A stretch of 64,000 nucleotides of DNA. Origin: Pseudomonadales bacterium (lineage in GTDB: Bacteria; Pseudomonadota; Gammaproteobacteria; Pseudomonadales; UBA5518). Shown here one piece after another: positions 11,505 through 28,642 of the stretch (the first letter of the stretch is position 1; each line of letters opens with the position of its first letter). The translations under genes and the position numbers were made by a program. The DNA lies in the NCBI GenBank assembly GCA_022072145.1, contig JAJVIG010000023.1, positions 1 to 64,000 on the forward strand, in the 5' to 3' direction. The notes below the pieces were generated by a model that saw only the letters and a program-made list of their open reading frames with translations, was not told the DNA's origin and did not search any database.

Positions 11505-12517
11505 GCGTGGCAAGCGCGCTGGCGGCGCCGCTGCCGTGGCAGCGCGAGGACTGGACACGCCTGGGTGCGCGCATCGCGGGCGGACAACTGCACCACGCGA
11601 TGCTGCTCAGCGGTCCGGCCGGGATCGGCAAGCGGCTGCTCGCCGAGCTGCTCGCGCGCACGCTGCTGTGCCGTGCGCCGGTCGCCGGCACGGCCTGCGG
11701 GCGCTGCCGCGACTGCGAACTCTTCGCTGCCGGTTCGCACCCCGACCTGCTGCGCGTGCTGCCGGAAGAGCCGGGCAGGCAGATCCGCATCGAGCAGATC
11801 CGTTCCGGGCTGACCGGGTTCGTGATGCATACGGCAAGCGTGGCGCATGCGAAGGTCGCGATCATCGATCCGGCCGATGCGATGAACACGCATACCGCGA
11901 ACTGCCTGCTCAAGAGCCTCGAGGAGCCGGCGCCGCGCACGCACATCGTGCTGATCAGCGACGCGCCCGCGCGCCTGCTGCCGACCGTGCGGTCGCGCTG
12001 CCTGCAGGTGCGCCTGCGGCCGCCCCCCCCGGATGACGCGGTACGCTGGCTGCGCGAGACCAGTGGCGCCGACGATGCGCCCGACCTGCTCGGCGTCGCG
12101 GCAGGTGCGCCGCTGGGGGCGCTGCGCGTGCGCGAGCGCGCCGGACTGGGCGGTTTCGACCGCGTGGCGGACGTGATGCGGCGCGCCACGCGGGCGCCGG
12201 CGTGGATCCCGCCGCTGGTCGCCGAGTGCGCCGAACTGGACCTGGTGGAGCTGCTCGACTGGATGTTCCTGTTCCTGCTCGACCTCGGTGGCGTGCTGGC
12301 GCGTGGTGATGTGGCCGGTGCACGTATTCAGCGCGCGGCGCCGGTCTACACGGAGCTGCTGCCGGTAGTGAGCGCGGCGCACGCCGCCCGCAGCCTGCGC
12401 CGCGTCACCGAGGCACGGCGCGATGCCACCTCGACTGCCAATCCGAACCGGTCGCTGCTGCTCGAGGCGCTGCTGCTCGACTGGCACGAGGGCGTCGCCG
12501 CCCGCAGGACCGCTTAG
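11501..12517 (+). CDS. holB: DNA polymerase III delta' subunit
   Basis: LSGPAGIGKRLLAELLA, zinc-type CGRCRDCELFAAGSHPDL, LLKSLEEPAPRTHIVLISD. Confidence 0.92.
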   Translation: MSVASALAAPLPWQREDWTRLGARIAGGQLHHAMLLSGPAGIGKRLLAELLARTLLCRAPVAGTACGRCRDCELFAAGSHPDLLRVLPEEPGRQIRIEQIRSGLTGFVMHTASVAHAKVAIIDPADAMNTHTANCLLKSLEEPAPRTHIVLISDAPARLLPTVRSRCLQVRLRPPPPDDAVRWLRETSGADDAPDLLGVAAGAPLGALRVRERAGLGGFDRVADVMRRATRAPAWIPPLVAECAELDLVELLDWMFLFLLDLGGVLARGDVAGARIQRAAPVYTELLPVVSAAHAARSLRRVTEARRDATSTANPNRSLLLEALLLDWHEGVAARRTA

Positions 12518-12584
12518 CAGCTGGTAAAACCGGGATCGACTGGCTACTCTTTGCGGGCAGCAGAAGAGACCGGCAAGACTTCCG

Positions 12585-12935
12585 ATGAGTGCTCCGCAAG
12601 GAACCCGTAACGGCATCCTGTCCCTGACGATCAAGGACAAGGCCGTGCTGTACGCGGCGTATATGCCGTTTCTGCAGAACGGCGGGCTGTTCATCCCGAC
12701 GAACAAGCCCTACCGCATCGGCGACGAGGTCTTCATGCTGCTGAATCTGATGGAAGAGCCGGAGAAGATCCCCGTGGCGGGCAAGGTCGTGTGGGTCACG
12801 CCGAAGCGTGCGCAGGGCAACCGCGCCTCCGGAATCGGCGTGCAGTTCAACGGGCAGGACGACACGGCGACCCGCAAGATCGAGACCTACCTCGCCGGTG
12901 CGCTCGATTCCGAACGTCCGACGCACACGATGTAG
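12585..12935 (+). CDS. PilZ-domain protein
   Basis: Downstream of holB as in pseudomonads; NGGLFIPTNKPYRIGDEVFMLLNLMEE...GIGVQF. Confidence 0.85.
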   Translation: MSAPQGTRNGILSLTIKDKAVLYAAYMPFLQNGGLFIPTNKPYRIGDEVFMLLNLMEEPEKIPVAGKVVWVTPKRAQGNRASGIGVQFNGQDDTATRKIETYLAGALDSERPTHTM

Positions 12936-12958
12936 GCGGCGGCGCAGGCCGTCCACGC

Positions 12959-13750
12959 ATGCTGATCGACAGCCATTGCCATCTGGATCGCCTCACGGAG
13001 TCCCCCTCCGGGATGACGATCGACGACATCCTGCAGTCCGCGGCGGCGGCCGGCGTCGGACGTATGCTCACGGTCGCGGTCGATCGTGACGACATTCTCC
13101 GGGTGATCGGGCACGCGCGCGCGCACCGCGAGGTCTACGCCGCGGTCGGCATCCACCCCTCGACCCCGGAGGACGCGGCGGTCGACGCGGATGCGTTGCT
13201 CGCAGCGGCCGCCGACCCGCGCGTGATCGCGATCGGCGAAACCGGGCTCGACTACTACTACGGCCCCGATACCGCGGAGGCCCAGCGCGAGCGCTTCGCG
13301 ATGCACCTGCGGGTGGCGGCGCGGGCGGGCCTGCCGGTGATCGTGCACACGCGCGACGCGCGCGACGATACCCTTGCGCTGCTCGAGCGACACGCCGATC
13401 GCGGCTGTGCCGGCGTGATGCACTGCTTCACCGAGAGCATCGACATGGCGCGCGCCGCGCTGGCGCTGGGCTTCATGATCTCGTTTTCCGGCATCGTCAC
13501 GTTCCGCAGTGCGGGCGCGCTGCGCGAGGTGGTCCGCGAAGTGGCGCTCGATCGCCTGCTGGTGGAGACCGATTCGCCATATCTCGCGCCGGTGCCGCAC
13601 CGCGGCCGGGTCAACGAGCCGCGGCACGTGGTCCACGTGGCGCAGGCGATCGCCGCGATCAAGGACATCACGCTGGAGCAGGTCGCGCAGGCGACCACCG
13701 CCAATTTCTACCGCTTGTTTCCGCGTGCCGCGACGGCCGAGCGGGCCTGA
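12959..13750 (+). CDS. TatD family metal-dependent hydrolase
   Basis: MLIDSHCHLDRL, GETGLDYYYG, VHTRDA, METDSPYLAP-type motif (VETDSPYLAPVPHRGRVNEP). Confidence 0.93.
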   Translation: MLIDSHCHLDRLTESPSGMTIDDILQSAAAAGVGRMLTVAVDRDDILRVIGHARAHREVYAAVGIHPSTPEDAAVDADALLAAAADPRVIAIGETGLDYYYGPDTAEAQRERFAMHLRVAARAGLPVIVHTRDARDDTLALLERHADRGCAGVMHCFTESIDMARAALALGFMISFSGIVTFRSAGALREVVREVALDRLLVETDSPYLAPVPHRGRVNEPRHVVHVAQAIAAIKDITLEQVAQATTANFYRLFPRAATAERA

Positions 13751-14823
13751 TGCGGGCGCTCGCGTTCGGCACCGGCCTGGTCGAGGGCTTCTACGGCCGC
13801 CAGTGGAGCGACGACGACCGGCTCGCGTGTCTCGATTTCCTCGTCGGCGACGGCTTCCGTTATTACCTGTACGCCCCGAAGGGCGACGCGGTGCTGCGCC
13901 GGCGCTGGGGCGAGCGCTGGAGCGGCGACGAGGAGCGTCGCGTGCGTGCCATCGCCGCGCGTTGCGAGCGCACCGGTCTGCTGTGGGGCGTGGGCCTGAG
14001 TCCGCTCGGGCTGGTGGAGGACCCCTCGGCGGCGGCGCTGGCACGCTGGCGTGACAAGCTGCGTTACCTGCAGGACTTCGGCGCGCAACTGCTCTGCATC
14101 CTGTTCGACGACATGCCGCGGCGAATCGACGCGCTCGCCGGCCGCCAGGCCGAACTCGTCGCACTGGCGCTCGAGCACAGCGCTGCGACGCATGCGCTGG
14201 TGTGTCCCAGCTATTACTCCACCGATCCGGTGCTGGAGCGCGTGTTCGGCCCGATGCCTGCCGGCTACTGGGAGGATCTCGGCCGGCAGCTGCCGCGCGA
14301 GGTCGGGATCTTCTGGACCGGCGAGCGCGTATGCGCCGAATCGCAGTGCCCGCACGCGCTGCGCGCGATCGCCGCGCGGCTCGGCCGCGCGCCGGTGCTG
14401 TGGGACAACTATCCGGTGAACGATGGCGTGAAAGGCTCGAATTTCCTGCGTATCGACGCGTTCCGCGGACGCAGCGCAGGACTCGCGGACGTGGTGGCCG
14501 CGCATTTCGTGAATCCGATGAACCAGTGCTGGTTGTCGCGGATCCCGCTGCGTTCGCTCGCGATGCTGTACCGGCAGGGGCAAGGCTACGATCCCGATGC
14601 GGCGTTCCTGGCCGCGGCGCGCGCCGAGTGCGGCGAGCCGCTGGCGCTGCAGCTCGCGTGCGACCTGGAGTTGTTCGCACGCCGTGGGCTCGATGCGATC
14701 GATGCACCGTGCCGGACGGAGCTCGCACGCTGCTACGCGCGCTACGACGCCCCGCAGGCGCGCGAGGTCCGCGCCTGGCTGGCCGGGGACTACGCGTTCG
14801 ATCCGGCCTGCCTGACCGACTGA
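13750..14823 (+). CDS. GH84/NAGidase-type beta-N-acetylglucosaminidase (O-GlcNAcase-like) catalytic domain
   Basis: GTGLVEGFYGRQWS, YYLYAPKGD and LLCILFDDM (adjacent Asp-Asp pair) match the PF07555 layout; no signal peptide; start overlaps the tatD stop (TGATG). Confidence 0.72.
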   Translation: MRALAFGTGLVEGFYGRQWSDDDRLACLDFLVGDGFRYYLYAPKGDAVLRRRWGERWSGDEERRVRAIAARCERTGLLWGVGLSPLGLVEDPSAAALARWRDKLRYLQDFGAQLLCILFDDMPRRIDALAGRQAELVALALEHSAATHALVCPSYYSTDPVLERVFGPMPAGYWEDLGRQLPREVGIFWTGERVCAESQCPHALRAIAARLGRAPVLWDNYPVNDGVKGSNFLRIDAFRGRSAGLADVVAAHFVNPMNQCWLSRIPLRSLAMLYRQGQGYDPDAAFLAAARAECGEPLALQLACDLELFARRGLDAIDAPCRTELARCYARYDAPQAREVRAWLAGDYAFDPACLTD

Positions 14824-14874
14824 GGCGTGCCGCCGGCTTACGCAGCAGGTAGTGGCCGGCCCGACCCGGGCGCT

Positions 14875-14880
14875 TATAAT
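14875..14880 (+). promoter_or_regulatory. -10 element (TATAAT) upstream of fadB
   Basis: Consensus TATAAT 38 nt before the fadB ATG; no good -35 seen. Confidence 0.4.
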
Positions 14881-14917
14881 CCGGCGCACTTCAGTGCTGC
14901 GGCGATGGTGAACCTCC

Positions 14918-18266
<3,349 letters not shown>

Positions 18267-18282
18267 GAGCACCAGGGAGCGG

Positions 18283-19218
18283 GTGCGGATGGTGGCACCG
18301 GAGCCTGTCGGAGCTCGCTCCCACGGCGAACGCTGGTTGCTGGCTGCGAGTTATGCGTCGGTCGGGGTCGCGTTGTCGCTGATCGTGGTCAAGGGCTGGG
18401 CCTGGCTCGCCAGCGGTTCGGCCAGCATGCTCGGTTCGCTGATCGATTCGGTGATGGATTCGATGGCCTCGCTGGTCTCGATGGCGGCGGTACGCTATTC
18501 GCTGAAGCCGGCGGACCGCGACCACCGTTTCGGGCACGGCAAGGCCGAGCCGCTGGCCGCGCTGGCGCAGTCGGCGTTCATCCTCGGTTCGGCGCTGTTG
18601 CTGCTGCTGTACTGCGCGGAACGGCTGTTGCGGGCAGAGCACGAGCCGATGATGCACACCGGGCTCGGGCTCGCGGTCAGTGCGGTGGCGATCGCCTGCA
18701 CGCTGGGGCTGGTCGCGCTGCAGTCGCACGCGATCCGCCTTACGGGGTCGACCGCGATCCGTGCCGATCGCCTGCATTACCACTCCGACCTGTTGATGAA
18801 CGTGGCGGTGATCGTTTCGCTTCTCTGCGCACGCGTCGGCTACGCGCGCGTCGACGTTCTGATGGGCGTGCTGATCGCGTTGCTTATCGGTACCGGAGCG
18901 TTGAAGATCGGCCGCGAGGCGCTCGACCTGTTGATGGACAAGGCGCTGCCGGAGGAGATCGTGCGGCGGATCCGGGAGATCGCGCTGGGCAGTGCCGGTG
19001 TGCTCGGGGTGCACGATCTGCGTACGCGGCGCTCCGGTCTGCGCTATTTCATCCAGTGCCATATCGAGATCGCCGACCACACCCCGCTGCTCGCGGCGCA
19101 TGCGATCGCCGACGCGGTCGAGCGACGTCTGGTCGCGGAGTATCCGGGCGCCGACGTGATCATCCACCAGGATCCGCACACCCTGGTGCTGCGAGGCGCC
19201 GATCGCAGCACGCCCTGA
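18283..19218 (+). CDS. Cation diffusion facilitator (FieF-like)
   Basis: TM helices, DSVMDS and HYHSD metal-site motifs, DHRFGHGKAEPLAAL; start uncertain. Confidence 0.9.
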   Translation: MRMVAPEPVGARSHGERWLLAASYASVGVALSLIVVKGWAWLASGSASMLGSLIDSVMDSMASLVSMAAVRYSLKPADRDHRFGHGKAEPLAALAQSAFILGSALLLLLYCAERLLRAEHEPMMHTGLGLAVSAVAIACTLGLVALQSHAIRLTGSTAIRADRLHYHSDLLMNVAVIVSLLCARVGYARVDVLMGVLIALLIGTGALKIGREALDLLMDKALPEEIVRRIREIALGSAGVLGVHDLRTRRSGLRYFIQCHIEIADHTPLLAAHAIADAVERRLVAEYPGADVIIHQDPHTLVLRGADRSTP

Positions 19219-19360
19219 GGGCAGGGCGCGGCGGAGCGCCTTGCCGTACGAGTGGTCGTGTGGCAAACTGCGGACTGATTTTCGCGAGACCTAAAACAAT
19301 ACAATAACAACAGGTTACAGTGTTTTTCTGAGATATCCTCACGAACCGCTGCTGCGGCAT

Positions 19361-19445
19361 GCGAAAGTGGCGGAACTGGTAGACGCGCTGGATTTAGGTT
19401 CCAGTGCCTTCGGGCGTGCGGGTTCGAGTCCCGCCTTTCGCACCA
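19361..19445 (+). tRNA. tRNA-Leu(UAG)
   Basis: GCGAAAG/CTTTCGC acceptor stem, anticodon arm CTGGA-TTTAGGT-TCCAG, GGTTCGAGTCC T-arm, variable arm, encoded CCA. Confidence 0.97.
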
Positions 19446-19613
19446 GTGGCGGTTACGGTTGCGTGAGGCGCGCGTGGCACGGGCTTGCGGCCTTTTTGCC
19501 GGCTCTCGGAATACATTTCCGCGTGCTAGAATGCGCGCCCTTCCGGCCGCTGCTGCCCGCGAGCGCGCGCGTCGACAGAACATTCATCCACGGTTTTCCG
19601 AGCGAGGTCGAAG

Positions 19614-20945
19614 ATGCAGGTTTCCGTTGAAATTACGTCGGGTCTGGGCCGACGCCTGACGATTGGGGTGCCGGCTGCGCGCATCGAATCGGAAGTTGCG
19701 GCGCGGCTGGAGAAGGCAGCGCGCACGGTACGGCTGAAGGGCTTCCGGCAAGGCAAGGTGCCGCTGAAAGTGGTACAGCAGCGTTTCGGCGCGGGCGTGC
19801 GCCAGGAAGTGCTCGGCGAGGTGATGAGCCAGTCCTTCTACGAGGCCGTGCGTCAGGAAGACCTGAAGCCTGCCGGGCAACCGACCATCGAGCCGCGTTC
19901 GATGGCGAGCGGCCGCGATCTGGAGTTCACGGCGACCTTCGAGGTGTATCCGGAGATCGACCTGGTCGATTTCGCGAAGCTCGCGATCGAGCGACCGGTG
20001 GCCGAGGTGGGCGAAGCGGATGTGGACCGCATGATCGAGGTGCTGCGCAACCAGCAGGCGACATGGGAGACGGTAGAGCGCGCCGCCGCCTCCGGAGACC
20101 GCGTGAACATCGACTACACGGGACGTCGCGACGGCGTGGCTTTCGACGGTGGCAGCGCGCAGGGCAGCGATCTGCTGCTCGGTTCCAATCGTATGATTCC
20201 TGGATTCGAGGCCGGAATCGAGGGCATGCAACCGGGCGAGACGCGTGAACTGGCGCTGCGCTTCCCGGACGAGTATCACGCCGAGGACCTCAAGGGTGCC
20301 GCCGTCGTGTTCGAGGTACGGCTGAACAGCGTGGCTGAGAAGCGGCTGCCGGAACTCGACGATGCGTTCTTCGCGCGCTTCGGAGTGGCAGGGGAGGGGC
20401 TCGGGGGTTTCCGCGCGGAGGTGCGCTCGAACATGGAGCGTGAACTGCGTCAGGCGCTGCGCTCGAAACTGAAGGCCCGGGTGTTGAACGCGCTGCACGA
20501 GCGCACCGAGGTCGAGGTGCCGCAGGCGCTGATGCAGGAGGAGATCGGTTCGCTGCGCCGGCAGATGCTGCGCCAGTTCGGCGGTGACGCGGCGCGTTTC
20601 GACCCCTCGATGCTGCCGGACGAGATGTTCAGTGCGCAGGCAGGCAAGCGCGTGGCGCTGGGCCTGCTGCTCGGGGAAGTGATCCGGCGCGAGAACCTGA
20701 AGGCAGACGCCGATCGGGTGCGTGCGATGGTCGAGGATATGGCGTCGACCTACGAGGAGCCCGAGGAGGTGGTCAACTGGTACTATGGGAACCGGGAGCA
20801 GTTGGCGTCGGTCGAAGCGGTAGTGCTGGAGGACCAGGCGGTCGATGCGGTGCTGGCGCGCGCGCAGCTGAGCGATGTGACGTGCAGCTACGAGGAGGCA
20901 CTGCGCGCCGACGCGCCGAAGCAGGAGACGCAACAGCATGAATGA
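19614..20945 (+). CDS. tig: Trigger factor
   Basis: [28 protein letters not shown]..., [15 protein letters not shown]-type domain; followed by clpP. Confidence 0.95.
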   Translation: MQVSVEITSGLGRRLTIGVPAARIESEVAARLEKAARTVRLKGFRQGKVPLKVVQQRFGAGVRQEVLGEVMSQSFYEAVRQEDLKPAGQPTIEPRSMASGRDLEFTATFEVYPEIDLVDFAKLAIERPVAEVGEADVDRMIEVLRNQQATWETVERAAASGDRVNIDYTGRRDGVAFDGGSAQGSDLLLGSNRMIPGFEAGIEGMQPGETRELALRFPDEYHAEDLKGAAVVFEVRLNSVAEKRLPELDDAFFARFGVAGEGLGGFRAEVRSNMERELRQALRSKLKARVLNALHERTEVEVPQALMQEEIGSLRRQMLRQFGGDAARFDPSMLPDEMFSAQAGKRVALGLLLGEVIRRENLKADADRVRAMVEDMASTYEEPEEVVNWYYGNREQLASVEAVVLEDQAVDAVLARAQLSDVTCSYEEALRADAPKQETQQHE

Positions 20946-21570
20946 GCACGGGCAGCGCAGCAGCGGTACGATCACCGGCCTCGGCCTGGTGCCGATCGTG
21001 GTCGAACAGACCGCGCGCGGGGAGCGTTCGTACGACATCTACTCGCGTCTGCTGAAGGAACGGGTGATCTTCATCGTCGGTCCGGTCGAGGACCACATGG
21101 CGAACCTGGTGGTCGCGCAGATGCTGTTCCTGGAATCGGAAAACCCCGACAAGGACATCCACCTGTACATCAACTCGCCGGGCGGTTCGGTCACTGCGGG
21201 GTTGTCGATCTACGACACCATGCAGTTCATCAAGCCCGACGTCAGCACGATGTGCATCGGCCAGGCCGCGAGCATGGGCGCGTTCCTGCTCGCCGGCGGC
21301 ACGCGCGGCAAGCGTTTCGCGCTGCCGAACTCGCGCATCATGATCCATCAGCCGAGCGGCGGGGCGCACGGGCAGGCGTCGGATATCGACATCCACGCGC
21401 GCGAGATCCTGATCATCCGCGAGCGGCTGAATGCGCTGCTGGCGCAGCATTCCGGGCAGTCGATCGAGACCATTGCGCGCGATACCGAGCGCGACAACTT
21501 CATGAATCCGCAGAAGGCGAAGGAGTACGGGATCATCGACGAGGTGCTGGCGGCGCGGCCGGGAAAGTGA
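20938..21570 (+). CDS. clpP: ATP-dependent Clp protease proteolytic subunit
   Basis: [20 protein letters not shown], catalytic GQAASMGAF and [10 protein letters not shown]. Confidence 0.97.
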   Translation: MNEHGQRSSGTITGLGLVPIVVEQTARGERSYDIYSRLLKERVIFIVGPVEDHMANLVVAQMLFLESENPDKDIHLYINSPGGSVTAGLSIYDTMQFIKPDVSTMCIGQAASMGAFLLAGGTRGKRFALPNSRIMIHQPSGGAHGQASDIDIHAREILIIRERLNALLAQHSGQSIETIARDTERDNFMNPQKAKEYGIIDEVLAARPGK

Positions 21571-21678
21571 GTACCAATCCGGGATCGTCCTGCTAGACTC
21601 AGGACGCGAGCCGTACAACGGCACAGGGCGGGGGCGCCGATGGCGCCATCGACGGGATTCGAATCGGGCGGACGGGCA

Positions 21679-22953
<1,275 letters not shown>

Positions 22954-23019
22954 TGCCCCGGACCGCGCACCGGGCGCCTCGCCGCCGAACCCGGCCCGGG
23001 CAGGGCAAGGAGTAGTCCG

Positions 23020-25437
<2,418 letters not shown>

Positions 25438-25570
25438 TCCGCTTCCTCACGGCCGGAGGCGGCTCGGCTTGACCGTTCGCTGCGCCGCTGGTGTACACTC
25501 CGCGTCCCTCGCGCTGCGCGACACGCCCGGGCGCCCGCCCGGTCACACGAATCCAACCTGGGGTAATTCC

Positions 25571-25843
25571 GTGAACAAAGCTGAACTCGTGGATCTGATT
25601 GCGGACAAGGCCGATATCTCCAAGGCATCGGCAGCGCGGGTGCTCGACGCCACGCTGGAAGGCATCGTCGGTGCGCTGCGCGACGGCGACCAGGTCGCGC
25701 TGGTCGGCTTCGGCACCTTCGCCGTGAAGCAGCGCGCCGAGCGCCAGGGCCGCAATCCGAAGACCGGCGAGCCGATGCTTATCGCGGCGGGCCGCAGTGC
25801 GAGCTTCAAGCCCGGCAAGATGTTCCGCGACGCGATCGCCTGA
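25571..25843 (+). CDS. hupB: DNA-binding protein HU-beta
   Basis: GTG start; [32 protein letters not shown]...[24 protein letters not shown]. Confidence 0.94.
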   Translation: MNKAELVDLIADKADISKASAARVLDATLEGIVGALRDGDQVALVGFGTFAVKQRAERQGRNPKTGEPMLIAAGRSASFKPGKMFRDAIA

Positions 25844-25869
25844 GCCATCGGCGCACGGGAAAGGCGACG

Positions 25870-27732
25870 ATGCTGCAGAAAATCCGTGACAACGTACAGG
25901 GCACGCTTGCGAAGATCATCATCGCGGTGATCATCGTGCCGTTCGCGCTGTTCGGGATCGACGCCTTTTTCACCGGTGGCGTGCCCGAGGTGGCGAAGGT
26001 CGACGGCGAGGCGATCACCGAGCCGGAGCTGGCGCAGGGCATCGAGCTCGAGCGGCGCCGGTTGCTTGGGCAGATGCAGGATCGCGTCGATGCCTCGCTG
26101 CTCGAGGAGTCGCGCCTGCGTGCGCCGGTGCTGGAGTCCCTCATCGAGCGCCGCCTGATGCTCGCGGCCGCGGAGCGCGCCGGTCTGCACGTGGGCGAGG
26201 CGATGCTGAACCAGCTGATCGTCGAGAACGAGAGCTTTCACGAGAACGGCGAGTTCTCGCAGGCGCGTTTCCAGGGTTTGCTGGCCGGCAGCGGCATGAG
26301 CCCGGCGCAGTTCAAGAGCCTGCTGCGCGAGGACATGCTGGTGTCGCAGCTGATGTCCGGCGTCGAGGCAAGCGAGTTCGTCACCGTGACCGAACTGGAG
26401 GGCGTCGCTCGCCTCACGCAGCAGTCGCTCGATGCGCGCTGGCTGATCGTGCCGGTGCCCGCCGCCGACGCCTCGATCGCGGTGCCCGAGGAGCGCGTGG
26501 CGGCGTACTACGAGCAGAACCGTGCCGAGTTCCGCACCGAGGAGACGGTGCGCGTCGAGTACCTCGAGATCCGTCTCGCCGACCTGTACCAGCCGGTCGC
26601 CGACGAGGCGTTGCGCGAGGAGTACGAACGGCGGACGACGGCGTTCGAGGGAGCGGAGGAACGGCGCGCCGCGCACATCATGCTTGCCACGCAGGAAGAC
26701 GCGGCACGCGCGAAACTCGCGGCGCTGCGCGAGCGTGCAGTAGCCGGCGAGGACTTCGCACAGCTGGCACGCGAGAACTCCGAAGACCTGGGTTCCGCGA
26801 CCGATGGCGGGGACCTGGGATTTTCGAGCGGTGACGCATTCCCGGCCGAGTTCGAGGCCGCGCTGAAGGCGCTCGAGCCCGGAGGCATCTCCGAGCCGGT
26901 CAAGACCTCCTCCGGTTGGCACCTCGTGAAACTGCTCGAAGTGCGCCGCCAGCAGGCGCCGCCGTTCGACCAGATGCGCGCGACGATCGAAAGCGAGCTG
27001 CAGAGGGCGGCCGCCGAGCCGATGTTCGTCGAGCGCTCCGAGAAGCTGGCCGATCTGACGTTCAATTCCGACGATCTGGCGGAGGCCGCGCGCGAACTCG
27101 GACTCGAGGTGCGCAGCAGCCCGGCGTTCGGTCGCCGCGGAGGCGAGGGTGTGTTCGCCGATGCGCGCGTGATCGCCGCTGCCTTCGGCAAGGACGTGCT
27201 GGAGGAGGGGCAGAACAGCGAGCGCATCGACATCGGTGACGATCACGCGATCGTGCTGCGGCGCGCGGCCCACGAACCGGCGCGGGAGCAGGAACTCGCC
27301 GAGGTCGCCGAGCGCATCCGCACGCTGTTGCGAGAAGCGATGGTGCGCGAACAGGCCGAGGCGAAAGCCGACGAACTGCTCGCCGCACTCGCCGGCGGGC
27401 AGGGCGTCGAGGCGCTCGCGAGCGCCAATGGCCTCGAGTGGAAGGCCGAGCCCGACTATATGCGCGGTGCCCCGCAGGTACCGGAAGAGCTCGGCAAGGC
27501 ACTGTTCGACACCCCGCGCAGCGCCGAAGGCACCGGGCACGGCAAGGTCGTGAGTGGCAACGGTGACGTGCTGGTGTTCGCCTTCGACGACTTCCGTGAC
27601 GGGGAACTGGCGCGGTTGCCGGCCGAGCAGCGCCGTCTGCTGACCGGAGTGTTCCGGCGCTCGCACGGCATCGAGAGCGCCGGGCACTACCAGCAGCACC
27701 TGCGCGCCGTGGCATCGGTGGAACTGTTCTGA
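25870..27732 (+). CDS. ppiD: Peptidyl-prolyl cis-trans isomerase D
   Basis: MLQKIRDNVQGTLAKIIIAVIIVPFALFGID membrane anchor, SurA_N-like and parvulin (AHIMLATQEDAARAKL...GGDLGFSS) domains; follows hupB. Confidence 0.93.
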   Translation: MLQKIRDNVQGTLAKIIIAVIIVPFALFGIDAFFTGGVPEVAKVDGEAITEPELAQGIELERRRLLGQMQDRVDASLLEESRLRAPVLESLIERRLMLAAAERAGLHVGEAMLNQLIVENESFHENGEFSQARFQGLLAGSGMSPAQFKSLLREDMLVSQLMSGVEASEFVTVTELEGVARLTQQSLDARWLIVPVPAADASIAVPEERVAAYYEQNRAEFRTEETVRVEYLEIRLADLYQPVADEALREEYERRTTAFEGAEERRAAHIMLATQEDAARAKLAALRERAVAGEDFAQLARENSEDLGSATDGGDLGFSSGDAFPAEFEAALKALEPGGISEPVKTSSGWHLVKLLEVRRQQAPPFDQMRATIESELQRAAAEPMFVERSEKLADLTFNSDDLAEAARELGLEVRSSPAFGRRGGEGVFADARVIAAAFGKDVLEEGQNSERIDIGDDHAIVLRRAAHEPAREQELAEVAERIRTLLREAMVREQAEAKADELLAALAGGQGVEALASANGLEWKAEPDYMRGAPQVPEELGKALFDTPRSAEGTGHGKVVSGNGDVLVFAFDDFRDGELARLPAEQRRLLTGVFRRSHGIESAGHYQQHLRAVASVELF

Positions 27733-27791
27733 CGCGCGACGCCCGCACCGCGCCGCTTGCGCTGCCGGCGCCGGGGTCGGCGCATCTGTGG

Positions 27792-28577
27792 TTGTGCGAC
27801 AGCGACGCGATCCGTGATCCGCACTTGCTGGCGCAGTATCGCGCGCTGCTCGACGCCCACGAACTCGCGCGCATGCAGCGCCTCGTGTTCGCGGGCGACC
27901 GTCATCGCTTCCTGGTCTCCCACGCGCTGCTGCGCAGCGTGCTGTCGCTCTACGGCGGCGCCGCGCCCGCGGCGTGGCGTTTCGTTACCGGCGTGCACGG
28001 CAAGCCCGCGCTGGAGTCGGGCCCGGACGCGCTGGATGCGGATTTCAACCTTTCGCACAGCGGTTCGCGCGCGCTGCTCGCGGTGAGCGCGGGCTGCGAG
28101 CTCACCGGCACCGACATCGAGTTCCACCGGCCGGCGCGCAATTTCCACGGACTCGCGCAGCGCAACTTCGCCGCGCCCGAGGCCACCCGGCTGGCCGGGC
28201 TGGCGGAGCCGGAGCTGGAGCAGGAGTTCTACGACATCTGGACGCTGAAGGAGGCCTTCGTGAAGGCCACCGGCGAAGGGCTCGCGCGTTCGCTGGCCGA
28301 TTTCCATTTCGGCTTCGATCGCGCCGGTGCACGGCTCGACTTCGCGGCGACGGCCGCGCTCGAGCCCGACCCGGTGCGCTGGCGCTTCTGGTGTCATCGG
28401 CTCGCCGGTCCGTACAGCGCGGCGCTGGCATTGCGCGCGCCCGCGGCGACGGTGGCGGAGGATCCGCGCTGGTTCGGCATCGTGCCGCAGCGCGACTGGT
28501 GCGCGCTCGACGTTCCGTGCCTGCTGCGCAGTCGACGGATTACCGGCAATCGGGCATCGGGCGGTGCGACGCGCTGA
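27792..28577 (+). CDS. 4'-phosphopantetheinyl transferase superfamily protein (start uncertain)
   Basis: FNLSHSGSRALLAVSAGCELTGTDIEF and WTLKEAFVKATGEGL motifs. Confidence 0.85.
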   Translation: MCDSDAIRDPHLLAQYRALLDAHELARMQRLVFAGDRHRFLVSHALLRSVLSLYGGAAPAAWRFVTGVHGKPALESGPDALDADFNLSHSGSRALLAVSAGCELTGTDIEFHRPARNFHGLAQRNFAAPEATRLAGLAEPELEQEFYDIWTLKEAFVKATGEGLARSLADFHFGFDRAGARLDFAATAALEPDPVRWRFWCHRLAGPYSAALALRAPAATVAEDPRWFGIVPQRDWCALDVPCLLRSRRITGNRASGGATR

Positions 28578-28642
28578 GCTAGAATAGCGCCCCTTCGAGG
28601 CACCACGGCCGTCACGCGGCCAGCAACAAGGGAGAGACCGGA

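Noticed and set aside
13750-14823. Secreted hyaluronidase or virulence glycosidase
   Set aside because: No signal peptide or accessory binding domains; only a lone catalytic-type domain is present.
19361-19445. Genomic island or prophage integrated at tRNA-Leu
   Set aside because: Followed directly by the core tig-clpP-clpX-lon cluster, with no integrase or repeated tRNA 3' end seen.
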